NCBI GenBank assembly: GCA_017506865.1
Contig: JAFCMP010000323.1
Location: 434,001-498,000, forward strand
Direction: 5' to 3'
Source: Tribonema minus
Taxonomy: Eukaryota > Sar > Xanthophyceae > Tribonematales > Tribonemataceae
Length of the DNA: 64,000 nucleotides
In this document: positions 21,674 through 35,000 of the stretch, in pieces
How the letters are laid out: every line of letters begins with the position of its first letter
Position numbering within the stretch: the first letter of the stretch is position 1
The notes under the pieces: model-generated
Seen by the model: the letters and a program-made list of their open reading frames with translations, nothing else
What the model was told of the DNA's origin: nothing
Database searches by the model: none
Made by a program: the position numbers and the translations under genes

Positions 21674-22375
21674 CTTTGCCCTAGGGCGTGCCGTGACGCT
21701 CCCCTGATGAACTCGCCTGTCCGCCGGCCTCGGACGACGCTCAGTCGCGTGAACGCGTGCGCTGTTAACATGTGTGCACCGGGCAGTAGCACATTGGAGT
21801 ACTGTACTTTACTTCTTGAAGCGCGTGTATTTGCACACAATCTTTCCAGCATCATTACTCGCATCAGTTGTCCCGAAGGAAGCATTTCGACTTGAGCGGC
21901 CGGAACTGCGTTGTCGATGCTGCCGGAAGAACGTGTTGCATAGCTGACACCATGTGGCCGCTGACAGAGACATGAGTCGAGACATGAGTTGAGTCGCACA
22001 GGTCCGCTCTGCTCCTGCAGGCAACTCTCACAACAACTCATCCTAACCCTAGCTTCGGCACGTTGGGGCGCCGGCTCTCAGGATGCACGGTCAGCCCCCT
22101 TGAAAGAAGCAGATGGATTTGTTCATTTCTTTACACGTGAAAGACAGGTTGAGCTGCAGAAGTGCTGCCTCGATGGGCCCCTGTATGAAAACAAATCCAT
22201 AATCAATGAATCAAATTGCAAAGCTCTCTCGCGGGCGCATCGGCTTACCTACCACTACCTCTAACCCTAACCTCAAACCCTGACCCTAACCAGCGCCTAT
22301 GCCATCGTCTATACCTCCGCCGCCCCCACCTGCCCTACATAAGCACCCTACGATCACTACCACCGAACCCCAATC
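21674..22375. other. Intergenic with degenerate CCCTAA-type sequence
   Basis: CTAACCCTAAC-like strings occur near 22040 and 22260-22295. I found no exon with an FAD-binding motif that would complete the oxidoreductase. Confidence 0.4.
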
Positions 22376-23019
22376 CTAGCCCTGGTCCCGAGCTCTGCCG
22401 CCGGCGGCGGCGGCGGCAGCGACGGTCGCAGCGCTCCCCATGAGCGTCAGCAGCGCCGCAACCGCCTCATACATGATGTCCTCGTCCCCCGCGCTCGCGA
22501 GCATGGCGTCGGTCAGCGCCCCCGCCGCGTCGCACGCGCGCAGCGCCGCGCGGTTCGCGGCGCTGCCCTCCGCGAGCGCGGAGATCGCGCGCGCGTCGAA
22601 GCGCACGAGGCCCGCGTGCGCGCCGCCACAAGCGCCGTGCACGCCCCCGCCGCGCCGAGCTGCGCGCCGTTGCGCTCCGCCAGCTGCGCGATCGCCAGCG
22701 CGGCGTACTGCTGGTGCTCCGCGCAGCCGTGCAGCCGCTCGCCGAGCGCCGCCACGACCTCTTCGCACTCGCCGAGCTCCCCGAACTGCGCACTGCGTGC
22801 GCTGCTGCCGCCATCGCCGCTGCCGCCGCCGCTGCCGCCGCCGTCGCCGCCGCCGCCGTTGCCGCCGCCGCCGCCACCGCCGCCGCCGTCGCTGTCACCG
22901 CCGCCGCCGTCGCTGCCACCGCCGCCGCCGCCGCCGCCGCCGCCGTCGCCGCCACTGCCGTCGCCGTCGCCGCCGCTGCCGCCACCGCCGTCGCCGCCGC
23001 TGCCGCCGCCACTGCCGCC

Positions 23020-23051
<32 letters not shown>

Positions 23052-23886
23052 GGCCGCCATCGCTGCTGCCGCCGCCGCCGCCGCCGCTGCTGCCGCCGCT
23101 GCCGCCGCTGTCGCCATCATCGCCGCCGACGAGGATGCACACTGCGCCGAGGGCGTGGACCTGGACGGCGGCATCGTCGGGGAAGGCGCGCATGGCGCGC
23201 ACGATCGCGGCGCACGCGCCCGCCGCCGCCAGCGCGCCCCTGTTCGTCTCTTCGACCGCCAGCCTCATCACCGCCTCCAGCCCGGCCTCCTGCATGATGT
23301 CGCTGTCGTGCCAGGTGTCCAGTGCGTGCAGGGCGGCTTCGCAGGCGCCAGCGGCAGCCATGCACGCTGCCGTGTTCGTGACAGTTAGCGCTCTCAGGGC
23401 GCGCACCCCCGCGTGTTGGATGGCGTCGTGCTGCGGGTGCTGTAGCAGGATGGAGACGACGGCTTCGCAGGCGCCGGCAGCGGCCAGGGCTGCGGTATTC
23501 TCGGTGCTGGAGGAGAGGGCAGCGACGGCGCAGCACACCCAGACCAGCGCCAGTCGATCGTCTGCCATCAGGGGCAGAGCTGCCATCACCGCCTCGCAGG
23601 CTCCGTGCTCTGCCAAAACTGCTTGACTGGGTGGATGCTGCGCTAGCAAGGCGATAGCCCCAGCGCCGTACTTCTGCGTGTCAGCCTGGTCTGGGTACTT
23701 TTTCATTACTGTCATCACTGTCTGGCCAGCTCCAGCAGCGAACAGCCTCTGCTGGCAGAGGCGCGCCTCAGAGCCTGCAGGAGGACAGTCGAGCAGTAGC
23801 CGCTGCAGCGCCTGGAAGCCCCATCGTGCGGCTTTGGCATCTATGACATCGGATGCCAGGCATTCGACAACAGCTGCACAGCTCAT
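22376..23886 (-). CDS. Armadillo-repeat protein with Gly/Ser/Asp insertion
   Basis: The ATG at 23886 is preceded in frame by a stop, which fixes the start. The protein is a run of ARM/HEAT-type repeats of about 42 residues. Signature pieces recur: AAGACEAVV.....HP......AGVRALRALT, AAGACEAALHAL...........GLEAVMRLA, AAGACAAIVRAM...............LGAV. This is the pattern of protist ARM-repeat proteins that act as scaffolds. A low-complexity Gly/Ser/Asp block of roughly 110 residues (about 22800-23130) splits the array. Repeats then resume (YAALAIAQLAERNGAQLGAAGAC). Near 22620 the reading frame must shift by one to continue into AHAGLVRFDARAISALAEGS and MYEAVAALLTLMGS, ending at TAG 22376. That is one frameshift or a sequence error in a GC-rich spot. 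Confidence 0.75.
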
Positions 23887-23989
23887 TACTTTGCTCTGTG
23901 CCTCTTTTTACTGGCTTTCGTGACCTCAGGAGAGGAAGCGAGATGTACTGGTTTCACGGGCGGCGCGCTACGCCTCCGCTCGAAGAAGC
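23886..23989 (-). other. Possible terminal exon overlapping the ARM start codon
   Basis: After an acceptor (CCCTCGCAG near 23990) the minus strand encodes FFERRRSAPPVKPV...SKKRHRAK and stops at a TAA whose last base is the A of the ARM gene's ATG (TAATG). It could be the last exon of an upstream gene, a leader exon of the ARM gene, or chance. Confidence 0.25.
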
Positions 23990-24189
23990 CTGCGAGGGAA
24001 AAAGGCGCGTCACATGTTGATGTGTTGATTTGATATGTGTGTGTGTGTTGATGTAGATTTGGGGGAGGCGCGTTGGCGGCTAGGGCTTGGGCCAGAGCCG
24101 AGGGGACTGGCAAAATTCCTCTGGGATAGGCGCCATTGCGGTCGCCGGGGTGCCTCGGCACGAAGCAGAAAAGAGCCTTGTGTAAGGAG

Positions 24190-24515
24190 TCGCAGTCAGC
24201 GCCCACGTCGTACAGTAGAGCAGGAGGCGGCTCGCAAGCAGGCTAAGCGAGGTAAGTGGCAACAGCATTCCTTCCTAGACCCTTACCGGCGGAATCACCT
24301 GTGCCGACTGTCAAGCTGAGACATGGGATTCTTCAGGCAGTGGACGTGCAGGGTGCAGCTCAGACAGAAAGCTGTGGCCGCCGCCTCTTGAGAGTTGGCA
24401 CAGGTGCTTCCGCTGGTAAAGGTCTAGACGATCGCTGTCGCCACCGACCTCGTTTAGCCTGCTTCCAGGCGGCCTTCTGCTCTCCTGTCCAACGTGGGCG
24501 ACCCATGACGGTGAC
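24190..24515. repeat. Inverted repeat with arms of about 120 bp
   Basis: The plus-strand segment 24200-24325 (GCAAGCAGGCTAAGCGAGG near 24233) matches the reverse complement of 24370-24510 at roughly 75% by eye. Both arms encode EQ.AA.KQAKRG.W.Q on their own strands. The loop is about 45 bp. It is the same kind of structure as at 5.3-6.3 kb but unrelated in sequence. Confidence 0.65.
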
Positions 24516-24573
24516 TGCTAGGCCGGCGAGCCTCGGAGGCACTGCACTGCACTGCCACAGCCGCTGCTTTACT

Positions 24574-24653
24574 CATCGCCCAGTGAATCTGCCCAGGGGA
24601 AGCTCTCCGAGCCCATCGCCCAGTGAGTCTGCCCAGGGGAAGCTCTCCGAGCC
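24574..24653 (+). repeat. 40 bp tandem duplication
   Basis: CATCGCCCAGTGA.TCTGCC followed by 20 further bases is repeated twice with a single difference. Confidence 0.9.
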
Positions 24654-26096
24654 CATCCACATGCCACATGTCCCGCCCCTGTCAGCAAATGGCCATTCGG
24701 CCCACTTCACCGCGTAAGACACCAGGCTTAAAGTGTGCTGCATCGTACTGAGGCACCCGGCAGCCGCAGACGGCAGCGACCCCGAAGGAAATACTTGAAA
24801 ATGTCCATGGTGCAGTCCCTCGGCTCTCACCCAAGCCACATGGCTTCAGCCATTAGCGCCCATCGGCTTGTGTTGCCAGATCTAGCATCGAACATGATTA
24901 CTCTGCGGAACCTTTTGGCAGTGTGTCCAGAGGACCTTGTGCAATGTACAAGGCTACATCCCTCACACACACTCCCCCCACGATCACAGCAGCGCAAAAT
25001 GAAATGCAGTGGATATAAAGAGAAGGAGGAGCAGCACAGTGACTAGCAACATAGTAGTGATCAACATAAGGTGCACCATTACTGACACTATTGCGCAGGA
25101 CTGTACAGCAGCGTGCCCGCACTTCCGCAACCTGCTGGCGGCGGGGTCTCCGCACTCGCTTGAAGATCGTGCAGGCAGCCAACGCTACTTCAACTTCCGC
25201 TGTGATTGCTTGCAACAGTACGCCCCCCTGCGCTGACTGCCGAGCCTGGCATGGCTGTATGAACCGCCGCCTTACGCATTGGTCGCCGCGCCAGCTTGAT
25301 GCGTATATCGTATGGCACAGAAACTGGGTTGCAGTTGGCGTCTTTGCACACAGCATCAAGACCTGCAACCCTAGGAGAGGGCCCGGAACCCTAAGCAGGC
25401 AGACAGTTCCGTAAAATCAGGTGCTCTGGTTGGTCACGTCCGCCCCTATGGTGCGGTTGCGCAGGTTGTACTGCTTCCTGTTAGGCGCGAGCACGAGCGA
25501 GCAGCGTTGCGGAGGATGGCGTCAGACGATTTTACTGTGGCACGACTGCCATGGACACATCGCATTGATGGAATTGTGCATGCCGACGCGTTTCTTGCCA
25601 GCCAGTTGTTGCAAAGAGCCAGACAACGGCGCTTTGAACTGTTCAAGTGATGTTGTGTAATGACAAGGCGCGCCATTCCAGTTGGCGACGGAACAGCCAA
25701 CCTTGTAACTTGGCGTTCAGAACGGCGTTCCACAACAAATCATCGGCAAGGATCAACCTCTGCCACAAATGAGCCTGGCGGTGTGCGAAGTTTGTGTCCC
25801 AAGCAGTATGCAGTCCTGCATTGCATACAGCGTCATCGCTGCTTCAAACTTCTGTGCGCTGAACCGCAGAGCGCTCATGCGCGCCACATTTCGTGCGCGC
25901 TACGGAGCCTGCAAAGCAATGCGACATGAGCCTGGAACCAGCACTTGATGCAAGTCATCCGCCCGATGCAATAAATTGACTCTTTAATTTGCCTTCAACT
26001 CACCAGCGCAATCAAAACAGTTCACCCTTCGATTTGTTCGCCTCATCAGCCCCCAAAAAATACAGCTGGTACTTCAATGTACTGCCGCCGTCACAC
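24654..26096. other. Intergenic, 3' of the kinesin gene
   Basis: No exon with both splice context and protein-like content. A few frames of 75-95 codons overlap on both strands. AATAAA occurs at 25969-25974 on the plus strand only. Confidence 0.4.
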
Positions 26097-29000
26097 TCAC
26101 TTCAACTTGTTGGCCTCGTGCAGCGCATCCTCGTCCGATGCCGCCGCGGCGGCGGCAGCGGGGGGCTTGGAAGCGGGCCCGTGCAGCAGTTTCTTCAGCC
26201 TGCAGACCTCATCGCTCAGCTCCTTGTTGACGCGCTGAAGGTCCTTGATCTGTGGAAGCAGGAAAACAGGTCGCATGTGGCAGTTTCGAATGATGTTTAA
26301 AGAACCCGCAGATGGTCTGTGGAAGCAGAAGAACATGTCGAAAGTGGCAGTTTTCAAACGACGTGTCTAGGGATCCATAGATGGTTCCTGTGTTTGGCCA
26401 TTTCACTGGGCACTTGCTAATACACATGGCCCATGGGCTATCATTGTCGCAAAATAACGACAGATGTGTTGAGTGAGAGTCAGGGTCTGTTGTCCATCTC
26501 GAATGCCTGCCTCAAAAGGACAGGCCTCAAAAGTATGCATTCAGAAGCCGAGGCTGGCACACAACAAGCATCAATCGCGTTACACTTGCTGTGATCCGAG
26601 GACCGTAGCGCAATCTAGTGTTGTGCGTGTTTGCATCTCGAGGGCTTGGCAGCAAGAATCAGGGACACGGCACTGACCCTGTGCACGAAAACTGATGCCA
26701 ATCTGGCACAATGGCAAGTTCTGAAAACTGGGTCCAGCACTGCACCCTGCGCACAGAAGCTGATGCCAAGCTGGCACGTTGGCAAAAGCTGACAACTGTG
26801 CAGGTGCACATCTCACCTCCTTCTTCAGCTGCTCATGCATCTGGATCTTCTGGCGCAGGTTGTTGTGCCCCGCCAGCTGCGCGTTCGCCTCGCGCTGCTT
26901 CTCAAACTGCAGCGCAAGCGCATGAGAGTGGCGGCCAAACAGCAAGATCAGCTACACACCAATCCGCTTCAGCAACAAGAGTTCATCAAACATTGTCAGG
27001 GCACTCATATGTGGGCCAAAAACGGAAGCTCGACGCACCCTGTTGAAGTTTGCAGCGGCCTTCTGCTCTGCCTCCACAGCGGCCTCCTCCGCAGCGCTGC
27101 ACTATACGCCAACCCGCGGCAGCAATATACATACAGTATAGACCCAATGTTGTCAGGGCAACCAAAATTAGCCCAAGAAACGGACGCTCGACATACATTG
27201 TTGAAGTTGGCGGCGGCCTTCTGCTCCTCAGCGTCGGCCTCCTCCGCAGCTCATCTTGTTATGTTTACATATTTTGAAGTATACTTCTTTGGTACAGCAG
27301 ACGGTGCCAGTGCGCTCTGCAACTCTGTCGCTGCATAACGGATCACCACAACTTTTGCATCGCCAAAAATACCTTGTTGAAGTTGGCGGCAGCCTTCTGC
27401 TCTGCCTCGGCGGCGGCCTCCTCCGCGGCGGCGCGCGCCGCCTGCTCCAGCTCCACCGCCTGCGTCAGCCGCAGCACGTCAGCGGCGAGCGCCTCCGAGC
27501 GCGACAGCGCCGCGCCCAGGCGCCCTTCTAGCGCACCACGCTCGCCCGGGCTGAGCCTGCCTTCGCGCAGCCGCGATATCTCGCCCTGAGGGGTGGGTGG
27601 GTGGGGGGGGGGGCTGCTGTTATTCGTGTACCGTCTTGTCGATAATTAAGGTCACTGGACGGCTTTTTTGTTAGTTTTTAGCGCCAGCATAAAAACATAG
27701 GACACCCATAGGACACCCTTTTAATTGCTTCACCAAAGATGTCCACCGTTTATTTTATTGCTTCAGCAATAAGATGTTCACCCCTCTTTGTATGCCACAC
27801 AGTACCGATTACTATGTTCACGACGAAGTTCACTCTGTCAAAGCAAAGCTGAACTTGTCGTGCTGAGCTGGGCCATGCGGTGCTGCTGTACGTTGCTGCG
27901 GGACTGGCTTGAAACACATTAGGCGCTGTTTGACAGCTTCGACCTCTGCTCCATGGAGGCCTAGCAGCACTTTTGGCACACAGGATGGATCGATCTACAC
28001 GCAGATCCTGACAAAACTGGCGAGGGACGAAACGTTTCTGCGGCGTCCGTTGGTTGGGCGAACGCGAGCGCGAATCCATTATGAAGAAGAACGAAGTGCA
28101 TAGCAGGCGATCTGTGTAGCCTTCTTAAAATGCGTCCACCCCTTTTAATTAGCTCCGCAAAAAGCACGTCCACCCCCCCTTTTTACGCGGAAACAAAAAA
28201 GCCGTCCAGTGACCTTAATTATCGACAAGACGGTAAGTGCAGTTCAACGAAATCTGCGAAGCTGAAGTTTGGATTGAAGTTGAACGCGACCCTCCCAGGC
28301 GCCCCTCTGGCGCGCCGCGATCGCCCGGGCTGAGCCTGCCTTCGCGCAGCCGCGATATCTCGCCCTGACGGGTGGGGGGAGGAGGGGGCTGTTATGCGAG
28401 TACATGTATGTGGTTTGTCGAAAAAGCAAAATCATCAAAGTTGAAGTTTGGATGGAAGTTGAGTGTGACAGTGCCGGTCTCCAGGCTCCCCTCTAGCGCG
28501 CCGCGCTCGCCCGGGCTGAGCCTTCCTTCACACAGCCACAAAAACTTGACGCTGTGGCCTGTGTTTTTCAAAGTGTTGTCATGGTCAGCAATTTATCAGT
28601 TGAAGTCAATACCTGATGAGTTGCGACATTGCGCCTCCATCGCGCCTTTTCCCCCTCTTGCCAGCTCACACTCACGTGTACTTCAACTTTGCTTCCCTTA
28701 TGAGCTGTTGAAGTAGAACGCACCTGGAGAGTTGAGATCTGCGCCTCCAGCGTGGTGCGCATCTCCTCTGCCTCCACCGCAGCGCTGCTCGACTCTTGCG
28801 CCAGCGCCACAGACTCTTCGCGCATGGTGCCGACCTGCATGAAGAAGTCAACAAGAAAGGTCAAGTTTATCTGGGTCAACGTATGCTATGGAGGACTTGC
28901 AACAGAGCGGAATAGCCACGTGATGGAGTAGATTGCGTTGCGCGAAGCCGTCTTGCACGTATGATTGTATTGATGCGCAGCCATGCATGAACTTTTCATC

Positions 29001-32000
29001 AGCGAGACCGCAAGCTGTGCCCCAACATGGAGAACAATGGCCACGACTGCCGCCCAGCATGTTGCCACCATGCCGACTGAACTGCAGTTGCCTAACCCCC
29101 CCCCCCCCCCCCCCCCTTGTCATTTAGTGTTGCACGGCATTGCGGCAGCAAGCAGCAGGCGTGCACCACTGGGCCTCAGCTCATTCAGTCCCCTTTCTTT
29201 CTGCTGCGGGTTGACATGCACCTGCGCATTGGTGAAGAGGTTATGTGCCAGGCTTGAGGTACTCAATACATACCTGCTCAATGACTGTGCTCAAGGGCAG
29301 GTTTGCAAGCACATGCTATTGCTTCCAGCCTTCCCTCACTAATTACTCTTCTATGTCATTTTATGGATTAGCTAGCATGTACTTCGAAGTATACGTTTGT
29401 GATCATTTAGACAGCTCGAAGTGACTCAAAGAGTAGAAAAACGAACATCAACTTTACCAACACGTCTACAAACTGAAGAATGATCACATGGGTACGTTGG
29501 CATGTCGCCTTAGGCAAGGTACTCAATACATACCTGTTCGATGGCCTGCGCCAGCTGCCCTTGCAAGTCTGTCAGGGCCTCCGTTAGGCAGCTGCAGACG
29601 GGCCACACGGGCAAAGCAGACAGGCACAGCAGCAAAGCGCAGTTCTTGAACGTCAAGTTGAAGTCGTTCACATTGCACTGAAGCGCGCAGTTGATCAACT
29701 TCTATCTATAGATGAGGGCTGCTGCATGCAGTGCAGTTCGCAACACCGCGCCGCTGTGCATGAATGCTGGCTCCACCGTATCTTGAACATCATTCGCCAC
29801 ATAGACCGGCACGTGTATAGTATGGAGTGCGGCGCAAAACGCAGTTCTTCAACTTCAACATCGCTGTCCACTACGGAAAATAGAATACTTCGCATTATAC
29901 AGAACCATTTGAAGATCAACCAACAACACGCATGCCCGTGAATGCGCCAAAAACCAATCAACTGCTGCACCATCAACACTTCTCCCACCCTGCCAAACAG
30001 GGCCAGAGAACTTCAACTGCAAAATACTCAACATCAACTCATGCACCTGCCCTCCCGTATGCGGTCCTCCAACTTCAACTGCAGGGTCTCCACCTCCTCG
30101 CTCTTGGCCTGCAGCTCGCGCGTACGCAGTTGAAGTTCCGCGTCCATCGCCGCCGCCGCCGCCGCGTGCCGCGCCGCCGCTTCGCGCCGCAGCTCCGCCT
30201 CGTGCGCCGCCGCTGTTGCGGAGGTTTGCGCTTCCGCCGTCTGCTTGGCCAGGCTGCGCATGGTTGTGTTCGTACATGCGAAGACGTACAAAACAGTATC
30301 AGTACTGCTCGTCACTTGTTTTTTTTCTAGGCGTGCACAACAGCGAGGTGCATCTTGGATGTGCTGCGCCGCCTGCCCGCTTTGCTTTATGCGAGGCTGT
30401 ACATGCAGGCACAACCGCTGACCCAGACCCTAGATGTGTGCTGTTATCATGAACCCTAACCCTAGCCCTAGATATGGGCTTACCTGACAGTGAGTTCGCC
30501 CACGGTGGCGAGCGCCTGAGCTGCCTGAGCATTGCTGGAGGCCTTTTCCTGCAACGCAGGAAACACGAATAGCGGCGGGCTGTTTAGTAAGCTGTTTAGT
30601 TTATGTGTGGCCCAGATGCAAGCGAGTGTATGTGCAGCTCAAATGCAAGCGCCTCTGCAATCAAATATGCTGCTGAGTCGCATGCTTTTAAAACCTGTGG
30701 TTGTTGCACTGTGCTCTTTCCTGTCACTACGGATGCAAACAGCAGCGGCAGCACCATTTTGACACCCGTGGCAGTGTACAGCGACATGGGATCATCCGGC
30801 AGTTTATCGCTACGTACAGAAATGCTATAATGCGTACTTTTTGAGGAGTGCAAGGTTGAGCATCCTCAGATATGTCGCTGAATCACGCAAGGACCAAGAG
30901 TAGCGGCAAGCTATTTTGTGTATGCACGGCTCAAATGCAAGCGCTCCTGTAACCACGTATGCTGCTGAGTAGCATGCTTCCAAGACCTGTGGCTGGTGCA
31001 CTGTGGTCATGTTAGCCACATGCTGCTGTGCCCCTCCCACCACTTTCTGTGTTACACCAAGCAGCGGACACGTGATGCTGTTGGCGCTTTCAACGCACTG
31101 CTTTACCAATGTCAGCAAGTCTCTTACTTCAGCCAATTTCCTCGCCCTCCAGGGGGTAAGGTTCTCCAGTTTATCTTCCTCAACTTCAAATTCAAGTTTC
31201 TTCACACCTGTTTGAGGGACTCCAGCGTCGCTTCAAGCGCCACCAGTGCTGCAGTCTTGGCCTCCAGCTGCAAGCCCAGCGTACATTGCTAGGGTTAGGG
31301 TTGCATATTGCGACAGCACATTCAGTCTAGTCGGTTGTGCCTCAGTCATGTACATATTCAAGAAGGTCAAAGCAGGACAGAACACATTTGTGTCTGCCTT
31401 CATAGTCAGGGTTTCGGTTATGAGGTTGGGTGATACCAACCCATACCCAAGCAGTCAAAAGCAGTGTCAGGCTGTTCGCTGCACTGAAGGAAGCGAAGAA
31501 AAAAAAACTGCATCTGGGACAAAGGCGTGGTGTGTTTTGTCTTAGCACTACACCGGCCCTGATGGCACAGTACATTGCACAGTACACAGTTCACATGGTA
31601 CAAAGCATGCGCAGATCTGCGGCGACGCCCATGCAGATCGCACAGCTTCAAAATACATGTACAGCACACACAGTGTACAGTACACGCTCACGATACACGA
31701 GTCCACCTGCGCAGCAGCGCACTGCAGGCTCACATCGATGCATGCCGGCCTCCCCCTGCACACTTTGCAGTATGCAGTACATACACAGTACACTTACAGT
31801 ACAGTACCCGCATTGGCACCTGCGCAGCAAACACACTGCGCAGTACACAGTACACGCACACAACACACAGTACACACAGTGTACAGCACAGAGTACACAA
31901 CAGTACTCACCTGCGCAGCAGCGCTCTGCAGGTCAGCGGTGACGCCCGCGAGCCTCCCCTGCAGATCGCGCTCGACCCTCTCGCGCTCCGCGAGAGCGAT

Positions 32001-35000
32001 GCGCAGGTCCTCCGCAGATGTGCGCAGCGCTCCGCTGGCCTGCTCCAGCTGCAACACGGCAAGGCGCTGTGCTTCAGTGCAGTGATGAATACTGATGATG
32101 CTTTACAGTACTGCCCCTCCCCCCAGTCTCAGTGACCATGGTCGAGTAAATCTGCTCGCAACATCCAGGTTTGTTGCTTGAAGAAGTACATTCTGCTGGC
32201 AATATTAAATTTGTCACTTGAAGTGCGCAGCGCTCCGCTGGCCTGCTCCAGCTGCAGCGCGGCAAAGCTCTGCGCTTCAGTGCAGTGATGTTACTTGAAT
32301 TATTCTATTCTGCTGGCAACTTGTAGATAAGTTTTTCACTTAATGTACTTCTTTATGTGAACGAATGAAAAGATCGTAGAGCTCTGGGTGACAAGGAGCG
32401 GTCAGCCGCGAGTGCCTTCCACACTTACCGTGCTTCTTTATATCATTTCTAGATATGTGCAGCGCTCCACTGGCCTGCTCCAGCTGCAGCGCGGCACAGC
32501 GCTGTGCTTCAGTGCAGTGATGAACAGCGAAATTTGTTGCTTGACGCAGATTCATTTTGGCAACCACAGAAGTTTGTACCTTCAAGTGTAGCATTTCTAG
32601 ATGTGCGCAGCGCTTCGCTGACGTGTTCCAGCTGCAGCGCGGCACAGCGCTGTGCTTCAGTGCCGTGATGAGCAACGCAGTTTGCTGCTTGACGCAGATT
32701 CATCATGGCACCAATAGAAGTTTGTTGCTTCAAGTGTATCATTTCAAGATGTGCGCAGCGCCCCGCTGGCCCTCTCTGCGCTTCAGTGCTGTGATGAACA
32801 ACTGATGATGCTTGCAGCGCGGCCCCTCCCCCCTGTCTAAGTGGCCGTGGTCGAGTGGTGCTGCTTGCGACATGCAAGTTTTTTTCGTTGTTGCTTGAAG
32901 CATAGCATTGTGCCAGCAACGTCGAGGTTTGTCACTTGAAATATACCATTGCACCTCTGTGATATACTATTACTCGCATAGTAAGTACCTGGAACTCTCG
33001 GTGCGCCAGCTACTCCTGCGCGGGCGCGAGCTCCTCTGCGTGAATCTCCCCGGCATGTCCACGATCACACATTCAAATTGCAAACTTCCCAAAAAAATCT
33101 TTCACGTTCTCATTGATAAATAAAAAATTGGGTCGCTCTCTCAAGTACCTGGAACTCGCGATGCGCCAGCTGTTCCTGCGCGGACGCGAGATCCTCCACG
33201 GCGGCAGCAGCGCTCAACAGGACCACAATATGTTATTGACGCACCTCCCAGCAAGGGTCTGTGGTACTTCACGCTCACAGCACCACTTTACGATACCACT
33301 GAAACTCCCCAGCACTTCCAATTATATAATTAATACATTCACACAATTGAGTATGTACCTGAAATTCGCGGTGCGCCAGCTGCTCCTGCGCGGATGCGAG
33401 CTCCTCCGCTGCTGCGGCAGCGCTCGTCGCAGCCTCCTCGCGCGTGCTGTCGCGCTGCAGCATGAGCTCAGAGTTGAGCGCGGTGAGCTCCGCATTGAAG
33501 GCCGCAGCCTCGGACACCTGCGTGCGCGCGATATGAATACAGCACTTTGTGAAATAGGAGGCAAAAGTTGACTGAAACAGTGGGATTAAAGGCTAACGTC
33601 TCCTTCAAAGTCGGTAGGTTGGTGAAAAACGCCACCAACTAAGAAGGCCGCCGCCTCGGACACTTGCGTGCGCGCAACACGAACAATACAAATGCAGCGG
33701 AGCGTTGAGATCGTCCCGTGCAAGGGTTTGAGGCTAGCTCAATTTGGGTTGAGGGGTTAGCTTACTCTAACGAGCGGTATTGGCTCGGCGTTGAAGGGCG
33801 CTGCCTTGAAAACCTGCGCGTGCACGCAACACGAAAACAGCAGAGACGTTGAGAAATAAGAGGCACAAATTGACTGAAAGCGTGGCATTAGAGGGCCACT
33901 GTTCCTTGAAGTCTGTAGATTGGTCAAAGACACCACCCCAGTTGAAGCTTGTTGCCAGCTCGAACGCCTTTACGCCAGGCGCGGACACAACTGAGCGCTG
34001 ACATCGTCCAGATCTAGGGTGAGAGGTTTGGCTAAATCAAAATAGGATTGAACAAATGGTACAGTCATTGGAAAGAGCTTTCCAACTGTGAACACCCACG
34101 CCTCAAATGCTGAGAAGCTTGCACACATAAGTTGTTTGGCTCCTGTGGATATGGCCAATGGCCGCAGCAGCGGCAACCACGGATACTGCCACACCTTGGA
34201 ACTTAGAGCTCTACGGTGTTTTTTCTTTATGTGGTTTACTTTGACCGTGAAAACAATGAAGGTATAATTGTTGAAGTTGCCATTGAAGTTGACGACTTGC
34301 CTGCTTGAGCGCTGCCTCAAGCTGTTCGCCGAGCTCCAGGCACTGCTCCTCTGCCGCGGAGACGGCGTCGCGCATGACGGCCACCTGCACAGCAGCGCTC
34401 AGCATCGAAGATTCGTGTTGTTAATTCACAGAACGTACAGCCGTTACACGCTCACTGCTGTTACTTGTGTTGGCAGTTATAGCAGTTAGTTAAGTGATGG
34501 TAGCAAAATGGCCACATGCTCAGCAGCGCTCAGCATCAAGGGGTGAATGAACACTTGAGTACCATTAACTTGGATTGAATGAAAGTGCTGTCAAAGCAAC
34601 AGTGCAATACCCAAGACTATGCTGAAGCAACAACACTATGCTTAAAAGCAACAATGCAATACCAAAGAGACTTGCAAATGTTGAGACATGTCCAATGTAC
34701 TACAAGTGCTCGTGCTCGCATGACGAAGGTTTAAGTTGTTAGCTCACAAAAGGTGCAAGCCGATATATGTTCATTGCCGTCACTTGTGTTGGCAGTTACA
34801 GCAGTGACTAGTGCTGCAGCAGAATGGCCACCTGCGCAGCAGCGCTCTCACTTGAGCACATGCAAGGTGCTGTTGAAGCAACAACGCCATATGAAAGCCT
34901 ACGTTGATACATCTGCACTCTGATACAACCACCCATGCTCGCATTACACCACGCCCTTGCAGCGGTCATCACCAGATATTCACGTTGTGCACAGCAGACG

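Noticed and set aside
22467-23626. Several long frames of poly-Ala, poly-Pro and poly-Arg
   Set aside because: They are other frames of the trinucleotide block within the ARM-repeat gene.
30825-31205. Charged minus-strand frame beside exon 32
   Set aside because: It starts inside the intron just after exon 32's donor. The Glu/Lys content comes from the TTGAAGTTGAGG motif, and the splice phases do not require it.
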